From: Methylorubrum extorquens
Lineage (GTDB): Bacteria; Pseudomonadota; Alphaproteobacteria; Rhizobiales; Beijerinckiaceae
Assembly (NCBI GenBank): GCA_019695455.1
Contig: JAEUAC010000198.1
Coordinates: 1 to 17,220, forward strand
Length of the DNA: 17,220 nucleotides
Direction of reading: 5' to 3'
Shown in pieces: positions 1 through 7,336 of the stretch. Both the position numbers and the translations under genes were made by a program. The first letter of the stretch is position 1. Every line of letters starts with the position of its first letter. Under the pieces are notes generated by a model. The model was not told the DNA's origin. It saw only the letters and a list, made by a program, of their open reading frames with translations, and did no database searches.

Positions 1-15
1 CCTTCCGACACCAGC

Positions 16-144
16 ATGACCCTGCAGACCATCATCCAGGTCCTGGCCTCCGGGCTCCTGATGGGCCTCATCTACGCCCTGATCGCGGTCGGGCTGTCGC
101 TGATCTTCGGCCTGATGGACGTCGTGAACTTCGCCCATGGCGAG
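16..144 (+). pseudogene. livH: livH 5' fragment (branched-chain amino-acid ABC permease), left arm
   Basis: This encodes the first 43 residues of a LivH-type inner-membrane permease: an N-terminal hydrophobic segment (about residues 5-33) followed by the family's conserved FGLMDVVNFAHGE stretch. Homology stops at residue 43. Downstream the frame continues only through the antisense of the right arm, giving a hydrophilic, Arg/Gln-rich translation unlike a permease, so this is a truncated copy. Real LivH proteins are around 290-300 residues. The 15 nt before the ATG match the leader of the right-arm copy exactly. Its sequence differs from that copy at five positions, four of them synonymous, as expected for two related coding alleles rather than a base-for-base copy. 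Sequence beyond position 1 is needed to see what lies upstream. Confidence 0.75.
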
Positions 145-282
145 CATCAGCCTCTCGCCATGGGCGAAGTTCACGCCGTCCATCAGCCCGAAGATGAGCG
201 ACAGGCCGACCGCGATCAGCGCGTAGATGAGGCCCATCAGGAGCCCGGAGGCCAGGACCTGGATGATGGTCTGCAGGGTCAT
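136..282 (-). pseudogene. livH: livH 5' fragment downstream of livK, truncated at palindrome centre
   Basis: This starts at the ATG at 282-280 on the minus strand, in the expected place downstream of the livK-type gene at 452-1702. It encodes a LivH N-terminus: membrane segment, then FGLMDGVNFAHGERLMLAM. The last residues, RLMLAM, still fit the family (usually GEFLMLGMY), so the natural gene reaches about position 136. After that the sequence becomes the inverted left arm, and the frame runs open to the window edge as non-permease sequence. The remaining permease (about 250 residues) is missing here, as are livM, livG and livF, which normally follow. If the rearrangement is real this transporter operon is broken. 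If it is an assembly error the rest of the operon lies elsewhere. Confidence 0.75.
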
Positions 283-357
283 GCTGGTGTCGGAAGGCCG
301 TGGGGCGGGGAACTCGATCTCACGCTCGTCGTGCCGGGGAGGCGCGGGAGGCGCCGC

Positions 358-392
358 CCGGACGCACGCACGACCGGGGTGCGTGCGTCCGG
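358..392 (-). promoter_or_regulatory. Strong intercistronic hairpin between livK and livH
   Basis: A perfect 14-bp inverted repeat (358-371 with 379-392) closes a 7-nt loop (372-378). Flanking complementarity (333-340 with 413-420) could extend the fold. It lies between the livK stop at 452 and the livH start at 282. There is no T-tract on either strand, so it is unlikely to be a simple intrinsic terminator. Hairpins of this kind behind binding-protein genes are known to protect the upstream mRNA and reduce permease expression; that role is inferred here. Confidence 0.7.
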
Positions 393-451
393 ACGTGCCG
401 CCCGAACGGCGCTCCCCGGCATGACGGGCTACGGTGCCGGCGGTCCGCCTC

Positions 452-1702
452 TCACATCTTGCTCATGGGGAACTTCGCCTCGGCGATCGCGGCGTTCGCC
501 GGCCAGAAGGTCACGAACTTCTCGCCCGTCCATTGCAGGAGCACGGGATCGGCGTCCTGGTTCTGGCCGGATTCGTCGAACTTCACCCGCTTCCAGGGCA
601 TGATCGTCATGTCGCCCGGGATGTCGGTCGCGGCCAGGGCGTCGCGGATCTTCGGGCCCTCGGCCGCCTTGGCGCGGTTGATGGCGTCCGCCAGCACGAT
701 CATGGCCATGAACTCGCGCGAGGAGAGGTCGTTCAGGTCCTTGCCCGAGCGCTTCTTGAACATCTCGTTCACCTTGCCGACCGTCGGGCGCTTGGCGGCG
801 AGATCGAGCGAGAAGGAGCCGCGCGTCATGGCGCCGACCACGTCCTTGCCGACGGCGTCGTAGAAGGCCTTCTCCGAGAAGCCGGCATCCTGCGCCAGGA
901 TCGCGTTCGGCTTGTAGCCGAGCTCGTTCATGGTCTTCACGAGCAGGATGGCGTCCGTCGTGTAGCTCGACGGCAGGAGCACGTCGGCGTTGGCGGCCTT
1001 CAGCTGCTGCACCTCGGCCGTGAGCGAGGGCGTGTTCGAGCGGTACTTGATGTCCGCCACGAGCTTGTAGCCGCGCTCGCCCGCGATCTTGCGCTGCACG
1101 TTGGCCGAGTCGGTCCCGAAGATCGTGTCCTCGCAGAACAGCGCGAGCGTCTCGATCTTGGCGCCCTTCTTCTTCAGGTCGTCGAGGAAGTCGAACATCG
1201 CCGTCGAGAACATCTCGTCGTGCGCGCCGGGCCGGAAGATGTACTTGAGGCCGCGGCGCGTCAGGGACGGCGAGGAATTGTCCGCCGCCATGTAGGGCAC
1301 CTGGTAGCGCTCGGCCGTCTGGCTGATCGTGGCCGCGACCGCGCTCTGGTAGGAGCCGATGAGCGCCGGCACCTTGTCCTGCGTGATGAGGCGCTCGGCC
1401 TCGGCGCGGCCCTTCTGGGGATCGGACTGGTGGTCGGCCGCGATGACCTTCAGCTTCGCGCCGCCGAGCCCCGGCAGGCCCGAACCCTTGGCGAGCGGCA
1501 GCTCGAGGTCGGGATGCGGGTTGTTGATAATGTCGAGCGCCGTGTCGATCGCGTGACGGGCGTCGATGCCGACCTGCGCGCCCGCGCCCGAGGTCGGGAA
1601 CAGGATGCCGATGGCGATCTCGGCGGCCTGCGCCCGGGCGCCCGTGGCCGCGAGGGCCGCGGCCGCTCCGGTGCCGTGGACGAAGGTACGACGTGAGATC
1701 AT
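452..1702 (-). CDS. Branched-chain amino-acid/amide ABC transporter substrate-binding protein
   Basis: A 416-residue periplasmic binding protein of the LivK-like family (type 1 fold, Peripla_BP_6), which captures an amino acid or amide and delivers it to LivH/LivM. The N-terminus has a twin-arginine-like motif (SRRTF, residues 3-7), an Ala-rich hydrophobic stretch, and a likely cleavage near ARAQA (residues 22-26), so Tat export is possible. The mature part begins with IAIGILFPTSGAGAQVG, typical of the family's first strand and ligand loop. Length is normal. The start is supported by AGGAG about 8 nt upstream on the minus strand. It follows the DUF1445 gene by 87 nt and precedes a strong hairpin and the livH start, which fits an operon. 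The actual ligand cannot be read from the sequence; urea, short amides and amino acids are all possible. Confidence 0.9.
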   Translation of the reverse strand: MISRRTFVHGTGAAAALAATGARAQAAEIAIGILFPTSGAGAQVGIDARHAIDTALDIINNPHPDLELPLAKGSGLPGLGGAKLKVIAADHQSDPQKGRAEAERLITQDKVPALIGSYQSAVAATISQTAERYQVPYMAADNSSPSLTRRGLKYIFRPGAHDEMFSTAMFDFLDDLKKKGAKIETLALFCEDTIFGTDSANVQRKIAGERGYKLVADIKYRSNTPSLTAEVQQLKAANADVLLPSSYTTDAILLVKTMNELGYKPNAILAQDAGFSEKAFYDAVGKDVVGAMTRGSFSLDLAAKRPTVGKVNEMFKKRSGKDLNDLSSREFMAMIVLADAINRAKAAEGPKIRDALAATDIPGDMTIMPWKRVKFDESGQNQDADPVLLQWTGEKFVTFWPANAAIAEAKFPMSKM

Positions 1703-1789
1703 CTGGCAAGCTCCTGTCTGTTCCGCGGCGCCGGTCGGCGCGTCGCGGATCGTCTATCCGGTATCAGCCGGCGAACCGGCCGGTCTGCG

Positions 1790-2602
1790 TCACAGGACCG
1801 ACAGCCGCGCGTTGCGGAGGTCGGTCACGATCATGCTGCCTGGAAAATGCGTGATGCAAAAGCGGGGCCGCGACGAGCGGATGACGGATTGCGGCGTCAC
1901 CCCGCACGCCCAGAAGACCGGGATCTCGTCGTCCCGGATCGTCACGGCGTCCCCCTCGTCCGGCCGGCCGAGATCGGCGATGCCGATGAGGTCCGGTCGC
2001 GCGATGTGGACGGGCGCCCCGTGGACGTTCGGAAAGCGCGACGTGATCTGGACGGACCGGATCGCGTCGGCGGGAACCATGGGCCGCATGGAGACGACGA
2101 GCTTGCCGTGGAAGCGACCGGCCGGCGTCGTGTCGATGTTGGTCCGGTACATGGGGACCGCGCAGTTCTCGGTCACGTGCCGGATCTCGATCCCGTCCTC
2201 GCGCAGGGCGGATTCGAAGGAATACGAGCAGCCGATCACGAAGGCGACGAGGTCGTCGCGCCACCACGACAGGACGTCGGCCGGCTCGTCCACGCATTCG
2301 CCGTCCTGCCACACGCGGTAGCGCGGCACGTCCGTGCGCAGGTCGAGATCCCGCCCGAGCTGCGGGACGGCGACATCGCCGGGCTCCGAGACGGCGAGGA
2401 TCGGGCAGGGCTTCGGGTTCGCCACGCAGAAGCGCAGGAACTCCTCCGCCTCCTCCTTGGGCAGGATCGCGAGGTTGCCCTGGACCGAGCCGTTGGCGAG
2501 CCCGGCCGTCGGTCCCGTATGGAGGCCGTGCCGGATGGCGAGCCGGGCGCCGTGCGGCGTCGCGAGATCGTAATCCTCGGACCGGAGGGCGGCGACCGCC
2601 AT
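1790..2602 (-). CDS. DUF1445 / YcsI family protein, D-glutamate-cyclase-like putative hydro-lyase
   Basis: A 270-residue protein of the YcsI/DUF1445 family (Pfam D-Glu_cyclase). Recognisable family blocks are NLAILPKE (43-50), FVIGCSYSFE (121-130), the PMYRTN segment (150-155), VFWACGVTPQ (229-238) and THFPGSMIVTD (251-261). The vertebrate homologue DGLUCY turns D-glutamate into 5-oxo-D-proline. Most bacterial members are annotated only as putative hydro-lyases, so the reaction here is uncertain. A longer frame opens at 2677, but AGAGGAG at 2609-2615 sits 6 nt before the ATG at 2602, and the 270-residue product matches usual family length. It is the first gene of the leftward operon with livK and livH, and is divergent from a LysR regulator 102 nt away. 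That suggests a role in amino-acid or oxoproline catabolism. Confidence 0.88.
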   Translation of the reverse strand: MAVAALRSEDYDLATPHGARLAIRHGLHTGPTAGLANGSVQGNLAILPKEEAEEFLRFCVANPKPCPILAVSEPGDVAVPQLGRDLDLRTDVPRYRVWQDGECVDEPADVLSWWRDDLVAFVIGCSYSFESALREDGIEIRHVTENCAVPMYRTNIDTTPAGRFHGKLVVSMRPMVPADAIRSVQITSRFPNVHGAPVHIARPDLIGIADLGRPDEGDAVTIRDDEIPVFWACGVTPQSVIRSSRPRFCITHFPGSMIVTDLRNARLSVL

Positions 2603-2677
2603 GGCGAACTCCTCTGTGCGTCGGAAGGGTGCGAGACCGAACCGGTGGTTGTCCAATCGTCGTTTCGGATCGGGCAT

Positions 2678-2694
2678 GATAAGGCCCGCTTATC
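2678..2694. promoter_or_regulatory. Candidate LysR-type operator (T-N11-A palindrome)
   Basis: GATAAG-N5-CTTATC is a perfect 6-bp inverted repeat. It contains T2680-N11-A2692, the classic LysR-type recognition pattern, within an ATAA/TTAT type box. It lies in the 102-bp region between the divergent DUF1445 gene and the LysR gene, immediately before the latter's ribosome binding site. Autorepression of the regulator and control of the divergent operon is the usual arrangement and is inferred here. No good -35/-10 pair for the leftward operon is obvious. Confidence 0.65.
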
Positions 2695-2707
2695 GGAGGC
2701 GCACTTG
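2695..2707 (+). promoter_or_regulatory. Ribosome binding site and TTG start of the LysR gene
   Basis: GGAGG at 2695-2699 is followed after 5 nt by TTG (2705-2707). There is no in-frame ATG or GTG at the conserved LysR N-terminus, so this site decides the start. The rare TTG probably lowers expression, as is common for regulators. Confidence 0.7.
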
Positions 2708-3580
2708 GATTTCCGCTCGCTGGAGGTGTTCGTCTGGGTGGCGACGCTCGGCTCGTTCCGGGGCGCGGCCGCGCGCCTGAACACGACGCAGCCGGCCGTC
2801 TCGCAGCGCATCGCCCAGCTCGAGGGCGAGTTCGGCTGCCGCCTGCTGGAACGCTCCCGCGGGGCCGTCGCGCCGACGGAGCGGGGGCGGGCGCTGCTGC
2901 CGCAGGCGGAGCGCATCCTGCGGCTCGCGGCCGAGATCCGGGCCTCCATCGGCAGTCCGTGCGCCGTGCGCGGCGAGATCCGGCTCGGCGTCTCGGAAAC
3001 GATCGTCCACACGTGGCTGCCGCGCTTCGTCGAGCGGGTGGCTGCTTCCTACCCGAACCTCGCGCTCGCGATCGACGTCGACATCACGCCGACGCTGGCC
3101 GACCGGCTCGCCAGCCACGCGCTCGACCTCGCCTTCCTGCTCGGGCCCGTGGAGGGGGCGGGGATGCGGAACCGGCCGCTCTGCCGCTTCCCGCTCGCGT
3201 TCCTGGCGAGCCCGCGCCTGCGCCTCCCGGACGGGACGGTGCCGCTCGACGTGCTCGCCCGGCAATCCTTCGTCACCTTCGCGCGCCGCACGCTGCCGCA
3301 TCTGGCGCTGGGCGAGCTGTTCGCAGGGCTGGATCCGCCTCCCCGCATCCACGCCTCCGCCTCGCTCGCCACCGTGCTCAGGATGGCGCTCGACGGGATC
3401 GGCGTCGCGCTCGTCCCGAGCGTCATCGGGGCGGCCGAGGTCGCGGCGGGGCGCCTCGTGCCGGTCGGCACGGCGCTGCCGCTGCCCGATCTCGCCTTCA
3501 CGGCGAGCTGGCACGCGGCCCCGGACGGCGTCCTGCCCGAGGCGCTCGCCGCGATCGCCATCGAGGTCGCGGCGGGATGA
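2705..3580 (+). CDS. LysR-family transcriptional regulator
   Basis: A 291-residue LysR-type regulator beginning at TTG. The N-terminal winged helix-turn-helix covers about residues 1-60, with SLEVFVWVATLGSFRGAAARL, the recognition helix around TTQPAVSQRIAQLE and the LLERSRG wing. The effector-binding domain (about 90-290) opens with GEIRLGVSETIVHTWLPRF. Length fits the family (about 290-310). A longer in-frame extension upstream overlaps the divergent gene and has no LysR character, so it was rejected in favour of the TTG with its GGAGG. It is divergent from the DUF1445-livK operon and is probably its regulator, with an operator at 2678-2694. The inducer is unknown. The gene converges with dppF downstream. 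Confidence 0.92.
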   Translation: MDFRSLEVFVWVATLGSFRGAAARLNTTQPAVSQRIAQLEGEFGCRLLERSRGAVAPTERGRALLPQAERILRLAAEIRASIGSPCAVRGEIRLGVSETIVHTWLPRFVERVAASYPNLALAIDVDITPTLADRLASHALDLAFLLGPVEGAGMRNRPLCRFPLAFLASPRLRLPDGTVPLDVLARQSFVTFARRTLPHLALGELFAGLDPPPRIHASASLATVLRMALDGIGVALVPSVIGAAEVAAGRLVPVGTALPLPDLAFTASWHAAPDGVLPEALAAIAIEVAAG

Positions 3581-3603
3581 GGCGAGGGCGGGAGGCCGAT
3601 GAT

Positions 3604-3625
3604 CTCCCACGCAGCCGTGCGGGAG
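3604..3625. terminator. Weak bidirectional hairpin between convergent lysR and dppF
   Basis: An imperfect hairpin (CTCCC 3604-3608 with GGGAG 3621-3625, inner GCA/TGC pairs, loop 3614-3617) lies in the 70-nt gap between the stop codons of the LysR gene and dppF. No T-tract follows on either strand, so it could only be a factor-assisted terminator or an mRNA 3'-end structure. Confidence 0.25.
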
Positions 3626-3650
3626 GACGTCGCCGAGCCCGGGCCTGGCC

Positions 3651-4678
<1,028 letters not shown>

Positions 4679-4682
<4 letters not shown>

Positions 4683-5671
4683 GCGGCCTGCTCCCGGGGC
4701 GCATAGGCCGGGTCGTAGAGGTGGCAGGCGACCGGGTGGCGGTCGTAGGCGGTGAGATCGGGACGCACGCTCGGGCAGGGCGCGAAGGCCGCCGGACAGC
4801 GCGGATTGAAGGGGCAGCCCGGCGGGATGGCCGAGAGCCGCGGCATCGAGCCCGGGATCTGCGACAGCCGCCCCTCGTGGCCCGTCAGCGTCGGGATCGC
4901 GCCCATCAGGCCCTTCGCGTAGGGGTGCAGCGGGTTCTTCACGACGTCGGCCACGGCGCCGATTTCGATGATGCGGCCCGCGTACATGACGGCGACGCGG
5001 TCGGCGGTCTCGGCGATCACGCCCATGTCGTGAGTGACCAGCATGACGGCCGTGCCGTGGTCCCGGCAGAGCCGCTTCAGCACCGTGATGATCTGCGCCT
5101 GGACGGAGACGTCGAGCGCCGTCGTCGGCTCGTCGGCGATGATGAGCTCCGGCTCCGCGCAGAGCGCGAGCGCGATGACGACCCGCTGCCGCATGCCGCC
5201 CGAGAACTGGTGCGGGTAGGAATCGATGCGCTTGTCGGGCGCCGAGATGCCGACCTCGGCCAGGAGGTCCAGCGCGCGCTTGCGGGCCGCCGTCGCGGAC
5301 AGCGTCGTATGCGTCCGGATGGTCTCGACGAGCTGGTCGCCGACCCGGAAGAGCGGGTTCAGGCTCGTCAGCGGGTCCTGGAAGATCATGCCGATGCGCT
5401 TGCCGCGCACGCGCCGCAGCGCCTCCGGCGCGAGGTTGTCGACGCGCTCGCCCGCGAGCCGGACCTCGCCGCCCGCGATGCGGCCCGGCGGATCGATCAG
5501 GCCGATCACGGCCGAGCCGGTCACGGACTTGCCGGCCCCGGATTCGCCCACGACCCCCAGCACCTCGCCCCGCCGGATGTCGAACGACACGCGGTCGAGC
5601 GCGCGCAGCGTGCCCCGGCGGGTGACGAATTCCACCGTGAGGTCGCGGACCTCCAGCAGCGCCTCGCTCAT
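4679..5671 (-). CDS. dppD: Dipeptide/oligopeptide ABC transporter ATP-binding protein (DppD/OppD type)
   Basis: A 330-residue ATPase that would pair with DppF to power the peptide permease. It has Walker A GESGAGKS (42-49), Q-loop FQDP (97-100), signature FSGGMRQR (156-163), Walker B LIIADEP with E181, and H-loop H214. The C-terminal oligo_HPY-type region contains NPLHPYAKGL and GCPFNPRCPA. Both catalytic halves look intact. GGAGG lies 5 nt before the ATG at 5671 and is inside the end of vapC. The vapC stop overlaps this start by 4 nt (5668-5671). Its expression may therefore depend on translation of the toxin gene just upstream, or on the permease transcript reading through vapBC. Confidence 0.93.
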
Positions 5672-6072
5672 CGTGCCTCCTCGGCGGCCCAGTTCTCGAC
5701 CGCGAGGTCGGGGACGCGCCGGAACTCGCGTGAATTGCCGGTGACCAGAGTCAGGCCGCTGGCCCGCGCATGGGCCGCGATCCAGAGGTCGTTCGGACCG
5801 ATCGTCTCGCCGCGACGCTCGAGATCGGCGCGGATGGCGCCGTAATGCTCGCCGACGGAGGGCAGCATCTCCACCACGGGAAGAAAGCTCGCCGTTAGGC
5901 TCCTCAACCTGGTCGTGCCCTTCGCCGGATCGCTGCTCTTCTCGATGCCGACGCGCAACTCGCCGAGCGTCACCACCGAGATGACGGCCTCGCCGACGCC
6001 GATCTCGGCGACCTTCCGGACGAGCGCGGGACGGCCCTGCCTCAGGGCGATGACGGCGTCGGTATCGAGCAT
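5668..6072 (-). CDS. vapC: VapC/FitB-like PIN-domain toxin (ribonuclease)
   Basis: A 134-residue single PIN domain, expected to be a Mg-dependent RNase toxin held inactive by VapB. The acidic residues are in place: D3 in MLDTD, E38 in TLGEL, D95 in PNDLWIAAHA, and the region LVTGNSREF (109-117), as in FitB-like VapCs. Length is normal, so it appears intact. I chose the ATG at 6072, 14 nt after the vapB stop. No clear Shine-Dalgarno is visible. A TTG at 6090 overlapping the vapB stop would add six residues and cannot be excluded. Its TGA overlaps the dppD ATG by 4 nt. Finding it between permease and ATPase genes of a peptide transporter is unusual. Confidence 0.9.
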   Translation of the reverse strand: MLDTDAVIALRQGRPALVRKVAEIGVGEAVISVVTLGELRVGIEKSSDPAKGTTRLRSLTASFLPVVEMLPSVGEHYGAIRADLERRGETIGPNDLWIAAHARASGLTLVTGNSREFRRVPDLAVENWAAEEAR

Positions 6073-6086
6073 GAAACGGGGTTGGA

Positions 6087-6332
6087 TCAAGGCGCGCGGC
6101 CGCGATCCTGCCGCCGGGCGTCCTCGATCGCGTCGAAGGCGTCGTCGGGGATCTGCTGCAGGATCCGCCGCACCGCCTCGACGTCGATCCTCTCGCGGGC
6201 GGGCTGCACGGGGGTGAGGATCACGGCATCGCCTCGACGCCTCACGTCGACCCGGTCGGCCGCCAGTCGCATGTCGTCGGGCATCTCGACCCTCTGCCCG
6301 GAGCTGGAGGTCACCACTCTGGCGTAACTCAT
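6087..6332 (-). CDS. vapB: VapB-like antitoxin (AbrB/MazE-type DNA-binding)
   Basis: An 81-residue antitoxin. The N-terminal part (about 5-42) matches a swapped-hairpin AbrB/SpoVT pattern, with GQRVEMPDDMRL, DRVDVRRRGD and AVILTP. The C-terminal acidic and Arg-rich tail (about 45-81) would wrap and block the VapC active site. The frame stays open to an ATG at 6383. The candidate promoter (-10 at 6355-6360) covers or precedes the upstream ATGs, and the 81-residue form is normal length, so 6332 is preferred; 6341 is also possible. It lies directly upstream of vapC, 66 nt after the dppC stop. Confidence 0.8.
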   Translation of the reverse strand: MSYARVVTSSSGQRVEMPDDMRLAADRVDVRRRGDAVILTPVQPARERIDVEAVRRILQQIPDDAFDAIEDARRQDRGRAP

Positions 6333-6354
6333 CGGCCGCATCCATTCCGGCATG

Positions 6355-6383
6355 AGCATAGGGCCAGTCTGGAGCGTCTCCAA
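6355..6383 (-). promoter_or_regulatory. Candidate vapBC promoter with overlapping operator palindrome
   Basis: On the minus strand TTGGAG (6378-6383) is followed by a 17-nt spacer and TATGCT (6355-6360), a plausible sigma-70 pair that would start transcription about 15 nt before vapB. The inverted repeat TGGAG-N3-CTCCA (6370-6382) overlaps the -35 and would suit autorepression by the VapBC complex. Neither has been tested. The -35 matches consensus only in its first three bases. Confidence 0.4.
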
Positions 6384-6397
6384 GCGGGCGTTGCGCG

Positions 6398-7336
6398 TCA
6401 GCGCAGCTTCGGATCGAGCGCGTCCCGCAGCCAGTCGCCGAGGAGGTTGATGGCGAGCGACAGGACGATCAGGGCGAGCGCCGGGAAGGCGAGGATCCAG
6501 AGCTCGCCGGAGAAGAGGTAGCCCTGGCCGACCCGGATCAGCGTGCCGAGGGAGGGCTGGGTTGGCGGCATGCCGACGCCCAGGAAGGACAGCGTCGCCT
6601 CCTCGATGATCGCGAGCGCGAGGTTGATGGTCGCGATCACGAGGACGGGCCCTGTCACGTTCGGCAGGACGTGCTTGACCATGATGGCGAGCGGCCGGAG
6701 CCCGATCAGGCGCGCGGCCTCCACGTAGACCTTGCCCTTCTCGACGAGCGTCGTCGCCCGCACGGTGCGGGCGTATTGCGCCCAGTTCGACAGGCCGATG
6801 GCGAGGATCAGGACGGAGAGCGTCGCCTCCTCCTGTCGGGCCGGCGGCACGACGCCGCGGAAGATGCCGAAGACGAGGAGCGCGACCAGGATGGCCGGGA
6901 AGGAGAGCTGGACGTCGGCGATCCGCATGACGAGCGCGTCCGTCCGGCCGCCGAGATAACCCGCGACGAGCCCGGCCGAGATGCCGATCGCCATGGACAG
7001 GATCACGGACGCGAAGCCGACGAGGAGCGAGATGCGCGAGCCGAACAGGATCGCCGAGACGAGGTCGCGGCCCTGCGGATCGGTGCCGAGCCAGAAGGTG
7101 CGGCCCGTGATCTCGTTGGTGCCGAGCGGCGGCGTCATGCCGTCCATGAGGTCGAGCTGCGTCGGGTCGAACGGGTCCTGCGGGGCGAGCCAGGGCGCCA
7201 GGACGCTGGCGCCGACGGCGAGAAGGACGACGAGCGTCGACAGCATCGCGACCGGCGAGCGGCGGAACGCGTAGCCGATGTCGGAATCCCAGGCGCGCGC
7301 GAGGCGGCCGGGCGGGCGGAGCGGGGCCGCGCTCAT
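6398..7336 (-). CDS. dppC: Dipeptide/oligopeptide ABC transporter permease, DppC type (module 1)
   Basis: A 312-residue inner-membrane permease. It has a hydrophobic segment at about 28-50, the OppC-family PQDPFDP and LGTDPQGRDLVSAILFGSRISL motifs (52-105), several further membrane segments, and the ATPase-coupling (EAA) loop around YVEAARLIGLRPLAIMVKHVLPN (204-226). It ends NLLGDWLRDALDPKLR, as is typical. The open frame extends further upstream to 7789, but that part overlaps dppB and is not permease-like. The ATG at 7336 overlaps the dppB stop by 4 nt (7333-7336). It is paralogous to the permease at 10074-11051. Confidence 0.94.
   Translation of the reverse strand: MSAAPLRPPGRLARAWDSDIGYAFRRSPVAMLSTLVVLLAVGASVLAPWLAPQDPFDPTQLDLMDGMTPPLGTNEITGRTFWLGTDPQGRDLVSAILFGSRISLLVGFASVILSMAIGISAGLVAGYLGGRTDALVMRIADVQLSFPAILVALLVFGIFRGVVPPARQEEATLSVLILAIGLSNWAQYARTVRATTLVEKGKVYVEAARLIGLRPLAIMVKHVLPNVTGPVLVIATINLALAIIEEATLSFLGVGMPPTQPSLGTLIRVGQGYLFSGELWILAFPALALIVLSLAINLLGDWLRDALDPKLR

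Larger units (their letters stand above)
1..297. repeat. Large imperfect palindrome formed by two livH 5' ends
   Basis: The left arm (1-144) is the reverse complement of the right arm (154-297), with a 9-nt spacer at 145-153, so position i pairs with 298-i. I count five mismatches in 144 pairs, at left positions 78, 93, 102, 111 and 122. Four fall on synonymous third codon positions of the livH reading frame and one changes Val to Gly. The outer 77 pairs, including the 15-nt leader before the ATG, are identical. The left arm reaches the window edge, so the palindrome may extend further. At the centre is a shorter inverted repeat, CATGGCGAG-N9-CTCGCCATG, that would occur naturally in livH. That suggests fold-back at this site, in the cell or during assembly. 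Confidence 0.95.

Noticed and set aside
145..603. Continuation of the plus-strand livH frame beyond residue 43
   Set aside because: It reads through the antisense of the right arm and the livK 3' region, giving hydrophilic non-permease sequence.
434..1696. 420-codon plus-strand open frame antisense to livK
   Set aside because: Same high-GC shadow effect. The minus-strand frame has a signal peptide, a ribosome site and clear family similarity.
1767..1780. Small GCCGG-CGAA-CCGGC hairpin between the DUF1445 gene and livK
   Set aside because: Only 5 bp in very GC-rich DNA, likely by chance. The rest of this 87-nt gap shows just the livK ribosome site.
2603..2677. N-terminal 25-residue extension of the DUF1445 protein from an ATG at 2677
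   Set aside because: It would run into the LysR operator and lacks a ribosome site. AGAGGAG points to the start at 2602, which gives the usual family length.
6073..6090. TTG at 6090 as vapC start, overlapping the vapB stop
   Set aside because: Possible, but it adds residues before the conserved MLDTD and has no ribosome site. Kept only as an alternative.
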